A DNA stretch of 34,182 nucleotides from JANMDS01 sp031430575 (GCA_031430575.1 JANPBT010000072.1:1-34182), one strand, 5' to 3'; positions 14,944 through 25,134 are shown, numbered from the stretch's first letter. A program made the numbers and translations. The notes: generated from the letters alone by a model not told the origin.

Positions 14944-14972
14944 TTATGCAAATACCAATTGTTTTTGCATAA
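14944..14972. promoter_or_regulatory. Inverted repeat upstream of the giant repeat-protein gene
   Basis: TTATGCAAA (14944-14952) and TTTGCATAA (14964-14972), a perfect 9-bp inverted repeat with an 11-nt centre, ~60-85 nt before the start codon. It may be an operator; it differs from the lux-box-like site. A TATAAA at 15005-15010 could be the -10. Confidence 0.4.
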
Positions 14973-15030
14973 AAGTTGGTGCATCATATGCTGGTTGTAG
15001 ACAATATAAAAACCGTTCGGGCGAAAATTC

Positions 15031-18000
15031 ATGAAATTTCTAACGCAATTAACATTTCGTAGCTTAGTTGGCCACCTCACGACGGTGGTTTCCGCGCTAG
15101 GATTCGGTCTAGCGATCGCGCAACCGAGCACGCTCGAGTGGCAGGCTGGTGCAGGAAACGGCGGGCCGGCCGGGAATGGTCCGACGTTTTCCGGGTCGGT
15201 AACATCGAAATTTAATACCAATAATCCAACGGGAAATACCTTCATCGCTTCCACGCCGTCGACGCTCACGACGACGGTAACACTAAGCAATCAACAGTAT
15301 TCGCTACCTGCAGCGCAGAGCGCCAACTTGCGTCCAATGGCGTTTGGCTCAACCGCCTCCGTTGGAACTTTAGCAGCACCCTCGTTCGTGACTGGCGCAC
15401 CCATATACGCTGCGCTCAATGGAATCGGTGCACCGAATAATGCGATGTTTTCGTCTTTGCCGACCAACGTTGGCAGTGGTATTGATATTGCCGCAAATGG
15501 CGCGCTCCAAATATATTTGACGACGCGCCCACTGGCGAACGCGGGGTCGGCTACCAACGGAAGATATTACTACGGCGATATTACGTTTACGTTTAGTTTG
15601 CCGCTTTCAAACCCAGTGCTTCATATTTCAGGCTTAGGGGGGCAATATACATTCACCCCTGCGGTCGGAGCGCCGTCAACCCTCGGATTTACCACCGAAC
15701 TTGAGCTTGATACGGTGGCAACTCCCGGTGTCAACCTAAGCAAGCTTTCGGGTAGTCCAAATTTCAATGTCAATCTTAATCGAATTTTGAATAGCGCAAC
15801 GAATCCCGGGGCGTCGTGTACTGCTGGCATCGGTGCTTGCGGCTCAGTACTCGTAACGGGAACTAACATTACGTCCGTCAAAATGCGGGTTTACTTGCGG
15901 GGCGACGGTGGTATCAGCACGTGGGAGTTCGCTGGTGATGGAACAAATCCACGCTCATTGACGGCCGACGCATGGTACTTCGGCGGGGTAAGTGCATTGC
16001 CACCCGCCGATATGACGGACACGTTTTCTGGCTTACCTGGGTATCTTCGCCCGGGTGGTACGTACAGCGGATTAACGCTCACCTGCAATAACGCCGGTCC
16101 GTTTGCCGCCTATGCTGCAACTTGCGCGCCTACAGTCAGTTCCGGCACGATTTCGGGCTTAAGTTGTGTAGCGGCACCGCCGGTTGATGTTGCGGCGAAC
16201 GGCAAAATTACATGCACATTTAACTACACTGCGCCAGGCGCGCAGGGCGGTGGCGATACGCCTGCCGCGAGTGTCGCGTTTACGGGGCAGACTGGAGCGA
16301 CTAATGACGTCAGCGGCGGAAATGTTGGTACTGCAGGTAACAACCAGACCCAAGTCACCGTTCCGGTAATCGACGCGCTCGACGATGCGACCTCGAAACC
16401 GGGTGGCACGGTTGGTGCGACTTCTGATCTCATGGCTAACGATCAGGGTTTACTCGGCAGCGATTTTTCCTATCTTCCGCCGACCGTGGGTCAAACCGCC
16501 TGCGCCAACGCCAGCGTAAGCGCAGCAGGCATCGCGACTTATGACGTGCCGGGTTCTGGCACTTGCACGGTCAATTACAAAGTGTGCGCCGCGAGCCCAA
16601 ATCAAGCGCAATGCGACACGGCAACACTTGTCGTCTCGGCACTCCCCGCTGATATGAGTGCGGCCATTTCAGGTTTACCGGCGGTGAGTGCGCCAGGATC
16701 AACCGTAAACGGCACGATCACCTGCACTGCATCTGCCCTTGGAATTGCAACGAATGCAACCTGCTCGGCTATCGCCAAAGATAGCACCGGTGCTACCGTC
16801 CCATTGACGGTGACTGGCTGCACGCCGACACCGCCGGCAACTGTCGCCGCCAATGCGCAAATTACCTGTAGCGTCAGTTACGTCACTCCCGGCGCGGCAG
16901 GTGGCTCAGATACGGTGCCGGTGAGCGTAACGGTGACGGCCGCAACGGGTGCGAGTAACGACAACAATTCAGCTAACAATACAGCCCCTGCCACGGTGAC
17001 CATCATCGACGCCGTTGATGATGCTGCTGGCGAGCCCGGCGGTACTTTAGCGGCTACGAAAAATCTTGCCACCAACGATACCTTCCCAGCGAGCAGCGTG
17101 TTCTCTTCTGAGCCGTTACTCGGTGGGCAAACTGCCTGCGCAAACGCTTCGATATCAAGTGTCGGTGTCGCGACTTACGATGTGCCCAATACCGGCTCGT
17201 GTGTGATTAACTATAAAGTTTGCGCGTCGAGCGGTAGCCCTTGCGATACCGCAACGTTGACCGTCAGTGCGACGCTTTCAGATATGCGACCATCGTTCAG
17301 CGGTTTGCCAGCGGTGAGCTCTCCCGGTGCTGTCGTCAACGGTTCAATTACTTGCGTCAACGTCATCGCTAGTGGCGCAACCGCGATTTCGGCGACTTGC
17401 GATGCGACCGCTGTCGATAGTCTTGGAAACCCAGTACCGGTGACGGTTTCGGCATGTGTAGCCCCTGTTCCGACCAATGTTGTCGTGGGTGGGTCAGTTA
17501 CGTGTTCAATTTCTTATGTCACACCCGGCACTCCGGGCGGGGCGGATACAAACCCTGTGAGCGTGTCGCTGACTGGCGTTACTAATGCACTTAATGACAG
17601 TAACCCCGGCAACAATACAACGCCTGCGTTAATCGCGATCATTGACGCAGTCGATGACAGCGCGGGCGTTCCCGGCGGCACCGTCGGTGCAACGACACCT
17701 TTGGCGTCAAATGACGGGTTTCCTCCCGGCAGCGTCTTCACGCGAACGGGTGGCACTTGCGCCGGTGCGACGGTGGCGAGCGCAACTGGAATTGCAACCT
17801 ATAACGTCCCCAACAGCGGTACTTGCACGATTCTTTACACGGTTTGCAGTGGTGCAGTATGTGATACAGCGACGTTGACCGTCGTCGCGAGCCCGTCAGA
17901 CATGACCGCCGCCGTTAATGTGCCCGCGCTTTCTGCACCGGGCGCGACCGTGAATGGCACGATTACCTGCACAAATTCTCCGATATCCGGTGTCGCCGCA

Positions 18001-21000
18001 AATGCGACCTGCTCCGCGACTGCGCAAGATACCACTGGTGCGCCCGTGGCCGTGACTGTCACCGGTTGCGTGCCTGCCTCACCGGCCGCGACGCTCGCGC
18101 CAAGTGCGACGATTACCTGCAACATTAGTTATACGATGCCGGGCTCCGCTGGTGGTGTCGATACTTTGGCGACCGCCGTTAATGTGACCGCCACCACCAG
18201 TGCCTCAAACGATAGCAACCCAAATAACAACACGGCACTTGGCGTGACCACGATTGTTGATGCGGTTGATGATTTCCCGGGTTACCCCGGCGGCACGCTT
18301 GGCGCGACAACCAATTTATCAACCAATGATGGAGTGCCCCCCGGCAGCGTGTTTACCAAAACCGGTGGCACTTGCTTGAACTCATCGGTTACGGCATCGG
18401 GTATCGCAACCTACGACGTGCCAGCGAGCGGTGGTTGTACGATTACTTATCAGGTGTGTGCATCAAGCGGTGCGCCATGCGACAACGCGACGATGACGGT
18501 CACGGCCACGCCTGCCGACATGACTCCTACGTTTAGCAATTTCCCGACGATTAGTGCTCCGGGTGCGACCGTAACCGGGAAACTCACCTGCAAAAACGTG
18601 ATCTCGCCGACTGGCGGTGGCGATGCCGTTGCCGCGGCCTGCTCAGCAACTGCGGTCGATAGCACCGGCGCAAACGTGCCAGTCACTGTTTCAAATTGCA
18701 TCGCACCACCACCTGCAACGGTAGCCATCGGTGCATCCATCGTATGTGATGTGCAATACACAACACCCGGCGCGATGAGTGGGGTTGACTTATTACCGAC
18801 AAGCGTCACCATGACGGGTGTTACCAATTCAACCAACGACAACAACGTTGGCAACAACACCACGCCAAAACTCATCCCAATCTTGGATGCGCTTGACGAT
18901 GCTGCAACCGTTCTGGGTGGTACGCCCGGCGCGCAGACCAATCTTGGCCTAAACGATTCTTACCCAAGTGGAAGTGTGTTTACAGTAGAGCTAGGAACTA
19001 CCTGCGGCGCAGTTTCGATTGCGAGCAGCACAGCCACGTATAACGTGCCCCCGACCGGAATGTGCGTTGTGAACTACAAAGTGTGTGCACCTTCGCCAAA
19101 TCAGACGATGTGTGACATCGCGACATTGACGGTCACAGCCATTGAATCTGATGTAACCGCAGCGGTGAGCGTTCCATCGCAAGGCGCGCCGGGCTCGACA
19201 GTCGCGGGCACAATTACCTGCACAGTCGCGAGCGGAACTGCCAATACAGCCACTTGCACCGCTACTGCCGTCGATAGCGCATCAAATCCAGTTACCGTTA
19301 CGGTTGGCACCTGCACGCCGACAGCGCCGCAGGCAGTTTTAAATACTGGGGCGACAATTACCTGCCCAATTTCGTATGTGATGCCGGGAGTCGCGGGTGG
19401 TGCGGATACGCCGATCACGAGCGTAACCGTGACGGCAACGGCCGGTGCGATTAATGATAACAACGCTGGCAACAACACCGCACCAGGTGTGACGACAATG
19501 CTCGACGCGCTTGATGATACTGCGGTTCAGCCCGGCGGCTCCGTCGGTGCGACAACGGATGTTGGTGTGAACGACACCAAACCAACCGGCAGTACCTTCT
19601 CGTCATTGCCCTCAAGTACCTGCGGCGCAGTTTCGATTACTGGAAGTGTCGTCACCTACGACGTACCCGTGAGTGGGAGCTGCACTGTGGACTATAAAGT
19701 TTGCGCCCCGGCACCAAATGAACTTCAGTGCGATACCGCAACGTTGATCGTGACTGGCGCAGGCGCGGATATGAGCGCGGCAGTCAATGGATTGCCACCT
19801 GTGAGCGCGCCGGGAAGTACCGTCACCGGCAGCATTACCTGCACGGCTGGCGGCGGCACCGCGGTTAACGCCACTTGCGATGCGACCGCAGTCGATAGTA
19901 CTGGCGCACCCGTCGCGGTAACGGTGACCAATTGCAGCGTAGCCCAGCCCGCAACGCTTGCGCTGGGTGGCACGATTATTTGCGATATCAGCTACGTTAC
20001 GCCAGGCACCCTGGGTGGATCGGATACGACACCCACGAATGTGGTCGTCACGGCGCTTACCACTGCAACCAATGATGGTGTTGGCGGCAATAACACTGCA
20101 AATGGCATTGTTCCCATCATTGATGCGGTTAACGATGGCGTCGGCTTCCCCGGCGGCACCGTTGGCGCGACCACACCACTGGCTGCAAACGATAGCTTCC
20201 CATCCGGCAGCGTGTTTACCCGCACGGGTGGTACCTGTGCGGCCGCGAGCGTTGCAAGCGCGACCGGCATCGCGACCTTTAATGTTCCGAATAGCGGAAC
20301 GTGCACGATTCTGTACACCGTGTGTAGTGGTGCGGTTTGTGATAACGCAGTGATGACCGTCACGGCGACACCGGCTGACATGACACCAAGCTTTAGCAAT
20401 CTCCCGACGATGAGTGCACCCGGCACAACGGTATCCGGCAAACTCACCTGCACCAATGTGATTAGTGGCGCGGGCAGCTCATCGGCGACCAATGCCACGT
20501 GTGCGGCAACGGCAACAGACAGCAGCGGTGCCAACGTGCCGGTGACCGTCTCTAACTGCGTTGCGCCACCACCGACCAACGTCGCTGTGGGTGGCACGAT
20601 TGTCTGTGATGTCTCCTATATCGTTCCGGGTACTGCGGGTGGCAGCGACACCGTTCCAACGAGTGTGACCATGACCGGAATTACCGGCTCGGCAAACGAC
20701 AACAATGCTGGCAACGACACCACACCCGTTACCATCCCCATTATCGATGCGGTCAACGATGCTGCTGGTAAACCGGGCGGCACGACTGGCGCGCAAACGA
20801 ACGTCGGCGGCAATGACACCACCCCAACAGGCAGCGTCTTCACAATCGTGGCAGGCGGTACCTGCAGTGCACCTTCGATTGCGGGCAGTACGATCACTTA
20901 CGACGTTCCGGGTAGTGGAAGCTGCACGGTCAATTACCAAGTCTGTGCTCCTGCGCCAAATGCTACGGTCTGCGATACCGCTACATTGACGGTCACCGCA

Positions 21001-24000
21001 ACGCAGGCCGATATGAGCGCCGCCGTAACCGTACCTGCGGCTTCTGCACCTGGCGCTACCGTGAACGGCACGATCACTTGTACTAACACGGCATCGTCAG
21101 CGACGACTGCGACGGCCGCGACTTGTACGGCGAATGCTGCCGATAGTGGCGGTGCCTCGATCCCAGTATTAGTAGGGGCGTGTACGCCAACCGCTCCTGC
21201 GGCTAATCTGGCCATTGGCGCGACGATTACCTGCCCAATCTCTTACACCATGCCCGGAACGGTCGGTGGCGGCGATACAACCCCAACCAGTGTTACGGTA
21301 ACAGCCACCACTGGCGCATCAAACGACACCAACGCGGGCAACAATACCGCACCGGGATTAACGACCATTGTGGATGCTAGAGATGATGTTGATAGCGCAC
21401 CCGGTGGCGCGACGGGTGTGTCCAGCACGTTGACACCGAATGATCAAGTACCGGTCGGCAGCAGTTACACCATTGAGACCGGCAGCACATGTGCCAATCC
21501 GTCTGTGAGCAGCACCGGCATCGCGGTTTACGATGTTCCCGCAGGTGGCACGTGCACCGTTAACTACAAAGTCTGCGCTCCATCCCCCAACGCGACGCAA
21601 TGTGATACCGCGACGCTCACGGTGACCGGGACGGGTGCTGAGGTCAGCGCTGCAATCTCAGGTTTACCGGCAGTCAGCGCACCCGGTGCCACCGTGAACG
21701 GCAGCATTCAGTGCACGGTTGCATCCGGTACGGCCACGGGCGTGACGTGTACCGCGACAGCGCAAGATTCGTCTGGTGCAAATGTGCCGTTAACGATTGG
21801 CGCGTGTACGCCAGCAGTTCCAGCGGTGAGTCTTGCCTCCGGCACGGTGGTAAGTTGCCCAGTAAGCTACGTGACTCCCGGCACTTTAGGCGGTAGCGAT
21901 ACGTTACCGAATACTGTAACGGTGACTGCTGTGACCAGTGCAACCAATGATCTCAATGGCGCAAATAATATGGCAAACGCTATAGTGCCGATCATTGATG
22001 CAGTGGACGACGCTGCGGGCTACCCCGGCGGTACGCTCGGCGCAACAACGCCGCTCAGCAGCAACGACAACACCCCTGTCGGTGCGGTATTTACAAAAGT
22101 GGGCGGAACTTGCGCGAATAGCACGGTAACCGGTGGTGTCGCAACTTACGACGTCCCTGCAAGCGGTAGTTGCACGGTCTTATATCAAGTGTGCGCACCG
22201 ATACCGAACGCAACAGTTTGCGATACCGCGACGATGATTGTCACGGCGACGCCTTCCGATATGAAGCCGGTCTTTAGCGGCTTACCGACGATGAGCAGCC
22301 CGGGCGCTACCGTAAACGGCACGATCACCTGCACCAACGTCATCACAGGATCGCCTACTGCGCCCGCGACTCAGGCAACGTGTAGCGCGTCCGGTGTGGA
22401 TAGCGTAGGTAATGTCGTTCCGGTGACCGTAAGCGGATGCACGCCGAGCTCGCCAGCGGCCAGTCTCGCCGTTGGTGCAAGCATTACTTGTAATGTGAGC
22501 TACGTCGTTCCAGGTGCAGCAGGTGGAGCCGATACTGCGCCTACCAGCGTGATCTTGACCGGTCTTACTGGCGCAATCAACGATAACAACATCGGCAACG
22601 ATACGACACCGGCTAATATTCCGATCATTGACGCGGTGAACGATGCCGTCGGTCAACCGGGAGGCACGCTTGGCGCTCAAGCAGATCTCGCGCCAAACGA
22701 CCAGTTCCCGGCAGGTAGCGTCTTCACTTTAGAGCCCGGAAGTACCTGCGGCGCAGTTTCAATCTCTGGCAGTACTGCGAAGTACGACGTGCCTAACTCT
22801 GGAAGCTGCACTGTGAACTATAAAGTGTGTGCCCCAGCGCCGAACGCGACGATTTGCGATATTGCGACGCTGACTGTTACTGCCAGCCCGGCAGATATGG
22901 TTGCACTCGCCCAAGCGCCAAGCTCGGCAGCGCCGGGGAGCACCGTTAACGGTACGATTACGTGTACCAACGCGGTTAGCGCTTCGACCACGGCGACGGC
23001 GGCAACCTGCTCGGCTACTGCGCAAGACTCTACTGGTGCAAATGTTCCGGTCACGGTTGGAACGTGCACACCCGCTTCTGGAAGCACGCTTGCGATCGGT
23101 GCGAGCATCGTGTGTAGCGTTAGTTATGTGATGCCGGGAGCGCTGGGTGGGGCAGATACATCGCCAACCAATGTCACCCTGACGGGACTGACAGGTGCGG
23201 CCAACGACAACAATCTTGCAAACAATACAGATACCGTCGTTACCGCAATCGTGGATGCACTAAACGATACGGATGTTGCGCCCGGTGGAGCAGTTGGTGT
23301 TACGACGCCACTGGCTACGAATGATCAAGTGCCTCCCGGAAGCAGTTTCACGCTCGAACCGGGTAGCACTTGTTTGAATCCATCCGTCTCGCCAACCGGG
23401 ATTGCGCTTTACGACGTGCCTGCAAGCGGTATCTGCACGGTCAACTACAAAGTCTGCGCGCCTTCGCCAAATCAGTTGCAGTGCGATACCGCGATGCTGA
23501 CGGTTACCGCAGGCGCGGCTGACGTGCTTGCCGCGGTCAGCGTGCCAAGTGCCGCTTCGCCCGGAGCAACGGTTGTCGGCACGATCACCTGCACCAACGC
23601 CAGTGGCACTGCAACGGGCGCGACGTGTAATGCAACTGCGGTTGATAGCTTGAGCAATGCTGTGCCGGTGACCGTCAGCGGCTGCAGCCCAGCAATACCT
23701 TCAACCTTAGCGCTTGGTGTTGCAATCACTTGCAACATTAGTTACGTGATGCCGGGCACTGCGGGTGGAGGCGATACTGCGCCAACAACCGTAACGGTCA
23801 CCGCGACCGCGAATGCTGCGAACGATGGTAATCCGAGCAACAATACGGCACCCGCCAGTACCGCAATCGTTGACGCTTTGGACGATGCAGCGAACGCGAC
23901 CTTTGGCACTGTGGGTACGATCAACGTTCTGACCAACGATAGCAAGGGATTGGGCGTTGCGTCACCTGCAAATGTCACCGTAACAACCGTCACGGCGGCC

Positions 24001-25020
24001 ACTGCAGGCTCGACTTTCGATCCGACAACGGGTACGTTCACAGTACCAGCAACAGCCGCGCCTGGCGTCTACACCGTAAGCTATCAAATCTGTGCAGCGC
24101 CTGCGACTGTTCCACCCGCATGCGACACGGCGACTGCGACGATAACTGTAGGCGCGCCGGGAGCACCGGTGGCAGTCAACGACAGCGCGACGACGCCAGT
24201 CAATACGCCGATTACTGTCGCAACACCGGTCACGACTAACGACACAGGTACGAGCGTAAAAGTGCGTAACCTGACGGGTCTCGGCGGTGCAACCTGCCCA
24301 GTACCGATGAATCGAGTCGCGGGTGGAGATCAAAGCAAAGCCGGCAGTAGTTGTATCGTCGGCGGCGCTCCGGGAATTACCTGCACGGTTGCAACGACCC
24401 ATGGCTCTGTGACAATGTGTCAAGATGGTACTTACACCTACACGCCGACCACGGGCTATACCGGCGCAGATAGTTTTGTCTACCAAATTGTCGATGGTGC
24501 AGGTCAAACTGCAAACGCTACGGTAAATCTCACGGTATCGGGCACGCCGGACGTTGTCACTGCAGTGCGCTTGACCGCTGCTGGTGGATCGGCGCTTCCC
24601 GGCACTCCAGTGGTCGCGACGGTGGACTACGGCAACGTATCTCCGGTAACGGCAAGCAACGTAACGGTCACCTTGCAATTGCCGGCTGGCCTGAGTGGTG
24701 TTGTCCCGAGCAATGGCGGGGTTTACAACCCTGCGACGGGGCTTGTAACGTGGCCAGTCATTCCAACCGTGGCCGGAAATACGCCAGTTGCGGGTACGTT
24801 TACGGTGAATCTACCGATGCCGAGCTCTGGCGCACTTGATGCCGTGAGCAGTGCGAGCGTGCCAGGCGGTGAGACGACTGTTAGCAACAACAACGGTAAT
24901 GCCCGATTGAATGCCCCAGAAATCTCGGTGCCGACATTAAGCGAAAGTATGATGGTGATATTGATGATCTTGATGCTGCTGGTTGCAGTTTCTAGCGCGC
25001 CAAGATTACGACGGAGGTAG
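15031..25020 (+). CDS. Giant secreted repeat protein with IPTL-CTERM-type tail (3329 aa)
   Basis: Sec signal peptide MKFLTQ...GFGLAIA-QPS (cleavage near 31). A non-repeated N-terminal domain (~31-320) is followed by a lone half unit, then twelve tandem units of 205-212 residues and a thirteenth partial unit. Each unit joins a cadherin/VCBS-like half (DAVDD...PGG...ND...CTVNYKVC....CDTATLTV) and a DUF11/CARDB-like half (PGATVNGTITCTN...ATC...VPVTV..C...ITC.ISYV.PG..GG.DT.P). About eight Cys per unit predict four disulfides per unit. After the units come a VNDSATTPVNTPITV domain (~3050), a DUF11-like domain, and a C-terminal tail VPTLSES, a transmembrane helix and RLRRR, i.e. an IPTL-CTERM-type sorting signal. 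Probable cell-surface or extracellular adhesin/matrix protein. The start has no strong ribosome binding site. Three exact motif cores encode TCGAV in units 5, 6 and 11. Confidence 0.85.
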   Translation: MKFLTQLTFRSLVGHLTTVVSALGFGLAIAQPSTLEWQAGAGNGGPAGNGPTFSGSVTSKFNTNNPTGNTFIASTPSTLTTTVTLSNQQYSLPAAQSANLRPMAFGSTASVGTLAAPSFVTGAPIYAALNGIGAPNNAMFSSLPTNVGSGIDIAANGALQIYLTTRPLANAGSATNGRYYYGDITFTFSLPLSNPVLHISGLGGQYTFTPAVGAPSTLGFTTELELDTVATPGVNLSKLSGSPNFNVNLNRILNSATNPGASCTAGIGACGSVLVTGTNITSVKMRVYLRGDGGISTWEFAGDGTNPRSLTADAWYFGGVSALPPADMTDTFSGLPGYLRPGGTYSGLTLTCNNAGPFAAYAATCAPTVSSGTISGLSCVAAPPVDVAANGKITCTFNYTAPGAQGGGDTPAASVAFTGQTGATNDVSGGNVGTAGNNQTQVTVPVIDALDDATSKPGGTVGATSDLMANDQGLLGSDFSYLPPTVGQTACANASVSAAGIATYDVPGSGTCTVNYKVCAASPNQAQCDTATLVVSALPADMSAAISGLPAVSAPGSTVNGTITCTASALGIATNATCSAIAKDSTGATVPLTVTGCTPTPPATVAANAQITCSVSYVTPGAAGGSDTVPVSVTVTAATGASNDNNSANNTAPATVTIIDAVDDAAGEPGGTLAATKNLATNDTFPASSVFSSEPLLGGQTACANASISSVGVATYDVPNTGSCVINYKVCASSGSPCDTATLTVSATLSDMRPSFSGLPAVSSPGAVVNGSITCVNVIASGATAISATCDATAVDSLGNPVPVTVSACVAPVPTNVVVGGSVTCSISYVTPGTPGGADTNPVSVSLTGVTNALNDSNPGNNTTPALIAIIDAVDDSAGVPGGTVGATTPLASNDGFPPGSVFTRTGGTCAGATVASATGIATYNVPNSGTCTILYTVCSGAVCDTATLTVVASPSDMTAAVNVPALSAPGATVNGTITCTNSPISGVAANATCSATAQDTTGAPVAVTVTGCVPASPAATLAPSATITCNISYTMPGSAGGVDTLATAVNVTATTSASNDSNPNNNTALGVTTIVDAVDDFPGYPGGTLGATTNLSTNDGVPPGSVFTKTGGTCLNSSVTASGIATYDVPASGGCTITYQVCASSGAPCDNATMTVTATPADMTPTFSNFPTISAPGATVTGKLTCKNVISPTGGGDAVAAACSATAVDSTGANVPVTVSNCIAPPPATVAIGASIVCDVQYTTPGAMSGVDLLPTSVTMTGVTNSTNDNNVGNNTTPKLIPILDALDDAATVLGGTPGAQTNLGLNDSYPSGSVFTVELGTTCGAVSIASSTATYNVPPTGMCVVNYKVCAPSPNQTMCDIATLTVTAIESDVTAAVSVPSQGAPGSTVAGTITCTVASGTANTATCTATAVDSASNPVTVTVGTCTPTAPQAVLNTGATITCPISYVMPGVAGGADTPITSVTVTATAGAINDNNAGNNTAPGVTTMLDALDDTAVQPGGSVGATTDVGVNDTKPTGSTFSSLPSSTCGAVSITGSVVTYDVPVSGSCTVDYKVCAPAPNELQCDTATLIVTGAGADMSAAVNGLPPVSAPGSTVTGSITCTAGGGTAVNATCDATAVDSTGAPVAVTVTNCSVAQPATLALGGTIICDISYVTPGTLGGSDTTPTNVVVTALTTATNDGVGGNNTANGIVPIIDAVNDGVGFPGGTVGATTPLAANDSFPSGSVFTRTGGTCAAASVASATGIATFNVPNSGTCTILYTVCSGAVCDNAVMTVTATPADMTPSFSNLPTMSAPGTTVSGKLTCTNVISGAGSSSATNATCAATATDSSGANVPVTVSNCVAPPPTNVAVGGTIVCDVSYIVPGTAGGSDTVPTSVTMTGITGSANDNNAGNDTTPVTIPIIDAVNDAAGKPGGTTGAQTNVGGNDTTPTGSVFTIVAGGTCSAPSIAGSTITYDVPGSGSCTVNYQVCAPAPNATVCDTATLTVTATQADMSAAVTVPAASAPGATVNGTITCTNTASSATTATAATCTANAADSGGASIPVLVGACTPTAPAANLAIGATITCPISYTMPGTVGGGDTTPTSVTVTATTGASNDTNAGNNTAPGLTTIVDARDDVDSAPGGATGVSSTLTPNDQVPVGSSYTIETGSTCANPSVSSTGIAVYDVPAGGTCTVNYKVCAPSPNATQCDTATLTVTGTGAEVSAAISGLPAVSAPGATVNGSIQCTVASGTATGVTCTATAQDSSGANVPLTIGACTPAVPAVSLASGTVVSCPVSYVTPGTLGGSDTLPNTVTVTAVTSATNDLNGANNMANAIVPIIDAVDDAAGYPGGTLGATTPLSSNDNTPVGAVFTKVGGTCANSTVTGGVATYDVPASGSCTVLYQVCAPIPNATVCDTATMIVTATPSDMKPVFSGLPTMSSPGATVNGTITCTNVITGSPTAPATQATCSASGVDSVGNVVPVTVSGCTPSSPAASLAVGASITCNVSYVVPGAAGGADTAPTSVILTGLTGAINDNNIGNDTTPANIPIIDAVNDAVGQPGGTLGAQADLAPNDQFPAGSVFTLEPGSTCGAVSISGSTAKYDVPNSGSCTVNYKVCAPAPNATICDIATLTVTASPADMVALAQAPSSAAPGSTVNGTITCTNAVSASTTATAATCSATAQDSTGANVPVTVGTCTPASGSTLAIGASIVCSVSYVMPGALGGADTSPTNVTLTGLTGAANDNNLANNTDTVVTAIVDALNDTDVAPGGAVGVTTPLATNDQVPPGSSFTLEPGSTCLNPSVSPTGIALYDVPASGICTVNYKVCAPSPNQLQCDTAMLTVTAGAADVLAAVSVPSAASPGATVVGTITCTNASGTATGATCNATAVDSLSNAVPVTVSGCSPAIPSTLALGVAITCNISYVMPGTAGGGDTAPTTVTVTATANAANDGNPSNNTAPASTAIVDALDDAANATFGTVGTINVLTNDSKGLGVASPANVTVTTVTAATAGSTFDPTTGTFTVPATAAPGVYTVSYQICAAPATVPPACDTATATITVGAPGAPVAVNDSATTPVNTPITVATPVTTNDTGTSVKVRNLTGLGGATCPVPMNRVAGGDQSKAGSSCIVGGAPGITCTVATTHGSVTMCQDGTYTYTPTTGYTGADSFVYQIVDGAGQTANATVNLTVSGTPDVVTAVRLTAAGGSALPGTPVVATVDYGNVSPVTASNVTVTLQLPAGLSGVVPSNGGVYNPATGLVTWPVIPTVAGNTPVAGTFTVNLPMPSSGALDAVSSASVPGGETTVSNNNGNARLNAPEISVPTLSESMMVILMILMLLVAVSSAPRLRRR
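18997..19015 (+). repeat. Dispersed motif, exact 13-bp core, giant gene unit 5
   Basis: Encodes TTCGAVSI at the conserved first Cys of the unit. Confidence 0.75.
19615..19633 (+). repeat. Dispersed motif, exact 13-bp core, giant gene unit 6
   Basis: Encodes STCGAVSI; same protein position as in unit 5. Confidence 0.75.
22741..22759 (+). repeat. Dispersed motif, exact 13-bp core, giant gene unit 11
   Basis: Encodes STCGAVSI; other units have TCANPSV, TCSAPSI or TCLNPSV here with no length change. Confidence 0.75.
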
Positions 25021-25033
25021 ATCGCCCTAAGGG

Positions 25034-25068
25034 AAAAAAATGGCAGCCATGGATGCCATTTTTTATTT
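25034..25068. terminator. Bidirectional intrinsic terminator between the giant gene and xsc
   Basis: A-run plus TGGCA (25034-25045), 8-nt loop, TGCCA plus T-run (25054-25064): a stem with A-tract before and U-tract after, serving both convergent genes. Confidence 0.85.
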
Positions 25069-25134
25069 CTACTAGTTATGACTTTTCGAGTTCCGAAAAG
25101 GTTGAACGTGTTGAAAAATGCCTAAAAAGCGTTA

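Larger units (their letters stand above)
16372..23871 (+). repeat. Twelve tandem ~0.62-kb coding units
   Basis: Unit starts (the DAxxD codons): 16372, 17008, 17644, 18259, 18886, 19504, 20122, 20746, 21373, 21997, 22630 and 23254, with a partial unit at 23872; periods are 615-636 bp. Units 4-12 show a period of three: 4/7/10 have TGGTC and a PTF/PSF/PVF half, 5/8/11 have V-type halves, and 6/9 have GLP-type halves. This suggests growth by duplication of a ~1.87-kb trimer. Confidence 0.85.

Noticed and set aside
15291..24678. Many long minus-strand open frames opposite the giant gene
   Set aside because: They are shadows created by the biased codon use of Ala/Thr/Val/Gly-rich repeats; they have no ribosome binding sites, and their sequence repeats with the sense units.
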